Assembly (NCBI GenBank): GCA_947650285.1 | Contig: CANTFL010000634.1 | Location: forward strand, 310,001 to 374,000 | Length of the DNA stretch: 64,000 nucleotides | Source of the DNA: Hyaloperonospora brassicae | Taxonomy: Eukaryota > Oomycota > Peronosporomycetes > Peronosporales > Peronosporaceae | Reading direction: 5' to 3' | Shown: positions 61,550-64,000 of the stretch, in pieces | Position numbering within the stretch: the stretch's first letter is position 1 | How the letters are laid out: each line of letters starts with the position of its first letter | Program-made: the position numbers and the translations under genes | Notes under the pieces: generated by a model | Told to the model about the DNA's origin: nothing | What the model saw: only the letters and a program-made list of their open reading frames with translations | The model's database searches: none

Positions 61550-64000
61550 AAGTGTATTATTCCCGTGAGGGATTATCCCACAATGAGTTCAGTATTGTGT
61601 GTGTTAATGTTGATCTGCATGCAGAAAATCATGACGCTCGTTAAGGCGTCATATATAACTCAAGGAATGTTCTGAGGATCTGAGGCCTTTAAAATTATTC
61701 CACGTTGTGAGTTTAAGTTCCAACTTCCCCCCTCAAGTCAAGCAGGACTCAATTGATGGCCTTAAACTCTTCTCGACTCATGACATGCAGTGCTCTTGCG
61801 AAGCGTTCATGCTTGATGCGGCCGATCGGTTTGGTCAGTATGTCGGCTAGCATTTTGGATGTGGAACAATAGTGTACTGTGACACGCTTGGCTTGCACAT
61901 TGTTACGAACAAAATGAAACCGGATTTTGATGTGATTGCTGCGAGGTGAGCTGACGATGTACTCCATGTTTTGATTGCAGCTTAGTTGTCAACAATGAGT
62001 GATAGCGGTTCATTGTCAGCGGTAAGTTTCAGCTCCGGTAACAGATCTTTAACCCAAAGGCAATCACTTACGCCTGTTGCGCCAGTGATATACTTAGCTT
62101 CCATTGTAGACAACGCAACGACGGACTGTTTCTTTGAGTCCACGAAATAGGGATGCCGTTCATTGTCAGAAGGACACCGGTTGTCGACTTCGCGTCAGGT
62201 TTTAAATAGACCCATGAGGCGTCGCTATAAACATTGAGACGTGGTCGTGATGTAACTGAATTAAGTTTCTTGATGCAAATTCCGTGAGTCAAAATACCCT
62301 TTAGGTAACGCATGAAGCGTTTGACACAATATCAATGCTCAATGGTAGGTGCGTGTGTCGCTCGACACAGAAGGTTTACGGTCGTATTGATATCAGGGCG
62401 GGTGCAGTTGGGGATCCACAACAGTGATCCCATTACCTCTTGATACAGTCTATTTATATAATTTAAGCTCGAATTTTGATCGTACAACTTGTGTTTTTCT
62501 TCCACGGGTGTCGAGCGGATTGTGCATATTTCCATCTCGACCTTGGCATGGAGAGCATCGATGTTGTGTTGTTGTAGTAGAAAGTAGCCAGATTCGGTTG
62601 TTTCCACATTGATACCGAGACACTTTTTAAACAAACCCAAATTGTTGATTATAAATTTTGTGTGAAGCTGTTGCATGACAGTGTCAGACAGGGAGTCATC
62701 TTGTGCAATGACGATCACATCATCGAGATAAAGACCAACGAATGTAGTGTCAAGGGGTTCATGTTTAAAGTAAATGCACGGATCTTGGCGACTTTGTTTG
62801 AACTCGCACTTTAAGAGAAATGTGTGAATAAGTTCGTTCCATAGTCATCCGCTTTGTTTCGAACATACAGGTTTTCAGCAATCGGTGCACAACTCCTTCA
62901 TCTGGGGATCCATGCAGTGGCTTAACGTAGATAGGGTGATCGATTGGTGCACGGAGATATGCATTTGGGACGTCACCGTGACGAACTTTGTAGCCCCACT
63001 GGGCGCCAAGCGTGATCAGAAATTGCGCGCTTGCCATTTTCAGTACCGGAGAATATGTCTCGCTGAAATCCACACCATATCGATGAGTAAATCCTCTTGC
63101 CACAAGACGAGCCTTAATCTTATCAAGCTCGCCTAGCGAGTTGTATTTAATTTTGAAGACCCATTTTGTTGACACCACCTTGGCTCCTGGTGGGTAAATA
63201 GCTTCCCCCCATGTACCATTTGTACATAATTGATCGAATTGTTTAATCATAGCTTCCTATAGCTGTGGCCAAAAAATACTATTTAATGCCTCGCAAATAT
63301 TTTGAGGATTTGAAACACCATCAGATGTGTGAAGTGCAGGCATAGCTATTCCAGGTAGACTGGTGACATCAAGGAGAATAGACGCAGGCAGATAAAAATC
63401 TTCAGTAGCAATTTTTTCACCGCCATTATGGCCACCAAATTTACTGTAAATTTGTCGCTTGGTCAGCGTAATGTCGTCGATTGGGTCACCTACTTGGTAG
63501 TCACACTCGCTGTCGCTGCCCATTTCGTCGCTTATTCAATTCATCATTGTTGGTGTTTGTGGGACAGGAAGCAAATTTCGCGACCCATGATCAATACCGG
63601 ACTCATCTGTGAGAGGCTCCGTTGTACTGGATACTTGGCCTGGTGACTCCTCCCTCTCGGACACTGGCCCTGTTGTGGTATGGGTGCCGATGGCACGATC
63701 AAAATCACTTTGAGCGCGGGAATCAGTAGAGCTTGTCATAGTCTTCAACGTGTCGAGTGTATTGACGAGTTCACCAGCGGCGGATATGTCAATGCGGTCA
63801 ATATTTTTGATGTTGGAACTGGTCAAGTACGTTTTAGTGCAGGGAAGATATAGATTGTGGCCATTGATGACGGTGTCGATGCCAAGAATATATGCCTTTT
63901 CGGATCGTTTTCGAAGTGACTTTGCGGCAACAGGTTGTAGCCTCACAGTGCGTTGGGCACCAAACTTAAGCAAATGGCTGACCTCCGGTACTTTTTCTGT
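61550..64000 (-). mobile_element. Ty1/copia retrotransposon, 5' part beyond window
   Basis: Minus-strand order from the right edge: integrase end and linker (63257-63973), RT (62332-63250), RNase H (61749-62313), polypurine tract (61724-61734), then a presumed 3' LTR (61722 leftwards, inner border about 61550, uncertain). RT motifs: VVSTKWVFKIKYN, KARLVARGFTHRYGVDFSET, VGLYLDDVIVIA with an intact YLDD box at about 62730. RNase H: YSDASWVYLKPDAKSTTG; end: HYCSTSKMLADILTKPI. Several frameshifts; not a functional copy. Confidence 0.88.
61724..61734 (-). other. Polypurine tract of the copia element
   Basis: The minus strand reads GAGGGGGGAAG directly after the end of the RNase H frame and before TTGGAACTTAAAC, the likely LTR start. 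It sets the direction and 3' end of the element. Confidence 0.7.

Noticed and set aside
1..64000. tRNA or rRNA genes
   Set aside because: No cloverleaf with a GGTTCGAATCC-type T arm and no rRNA-like conserved block was noticed; a dedicated scan was not possible.

Overview
The window looks like a chromosome segment from an oomycete, most likely a Phytophthora or downy-mildew relative (Peronosporales). Evidence: small genes with short GT-AG introns (about 50-170 nt, several with GTACG-type donors), bZIP and bZIP-START-like proteins of the oomycete type, and Ty3/gypsy elements with the FDD-type reverse transcriptase box usual in oomycetes. No bacterial operon structure is seen.

Layout. Bases 1-134 are the end of an LTR. 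A glycerol kinase gene follows (1422-3059). Three genes for proteins with a bZIP-like basic region lie at 5667-8559 and 11850-13123; two carry a START-like C-terminal part and one of those has a frameshift. From about 14.7 to 26.1 kb the DNA is repeats: a decayed LTR, a 3-kb AT-rich gene-free stretch, and an 8-kb Ty3/gypsy element (gypsy-1, minus strand, 18041-26068). Gypsy-1 has both LTRs, a 5-bp target duplication, a primer-binding-like site and a polypurine tract, and a solo LTR of another family is inserted in it. It also carries a coding-like stretch on the opposite strand between its chromodomain and 3' LTR.

From 28.4 to 52.5 kb is the host gene block: an arrestin-like protein, a 9-exon poly(A) polymerase, mitochondrial enoyl-CoA hydratase, an RPAP2/Rtr1-type RNA polymerase II CTD phosphatase, TRM112 (5 short exons), a nucleostemin/GNL3 GTPase, an unidentified 4-exon gene, a TMF1-like golgin head-to-head with a CCDC6-like coiled-coil protein, an Hsp40 (DnaJ class B) with an upstream heat-shock-element-like site, and an AMPK gamma (SNF4) subunit. 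The genes are unrelated neighbours, though RNA and ribosome biogenesis is well represented (poly(A) polymerase, RPAP2, TRM112, GNL3).

From about 54.8 kb to the end the DNA is again retroelements: a broken Ty3/gypsy (gypsy-2, minus strand, 5' LTR at 60523-60967), a plus-strand Ty1/copia gag-protease fragment, and a minus-strand copia element running off the window.

The most unusual signal is that the gypsy-2 family, in LTRs and coding region alike, is packed with short perfect inverted repeats (arms 7-11 nt, loops 0-9 nt), far more than chance predicts. Some sit over functional points such as the gag start codon. All splice models were made by eye from reading frame, GT-AG borders and recalled family similarity; no search was run.
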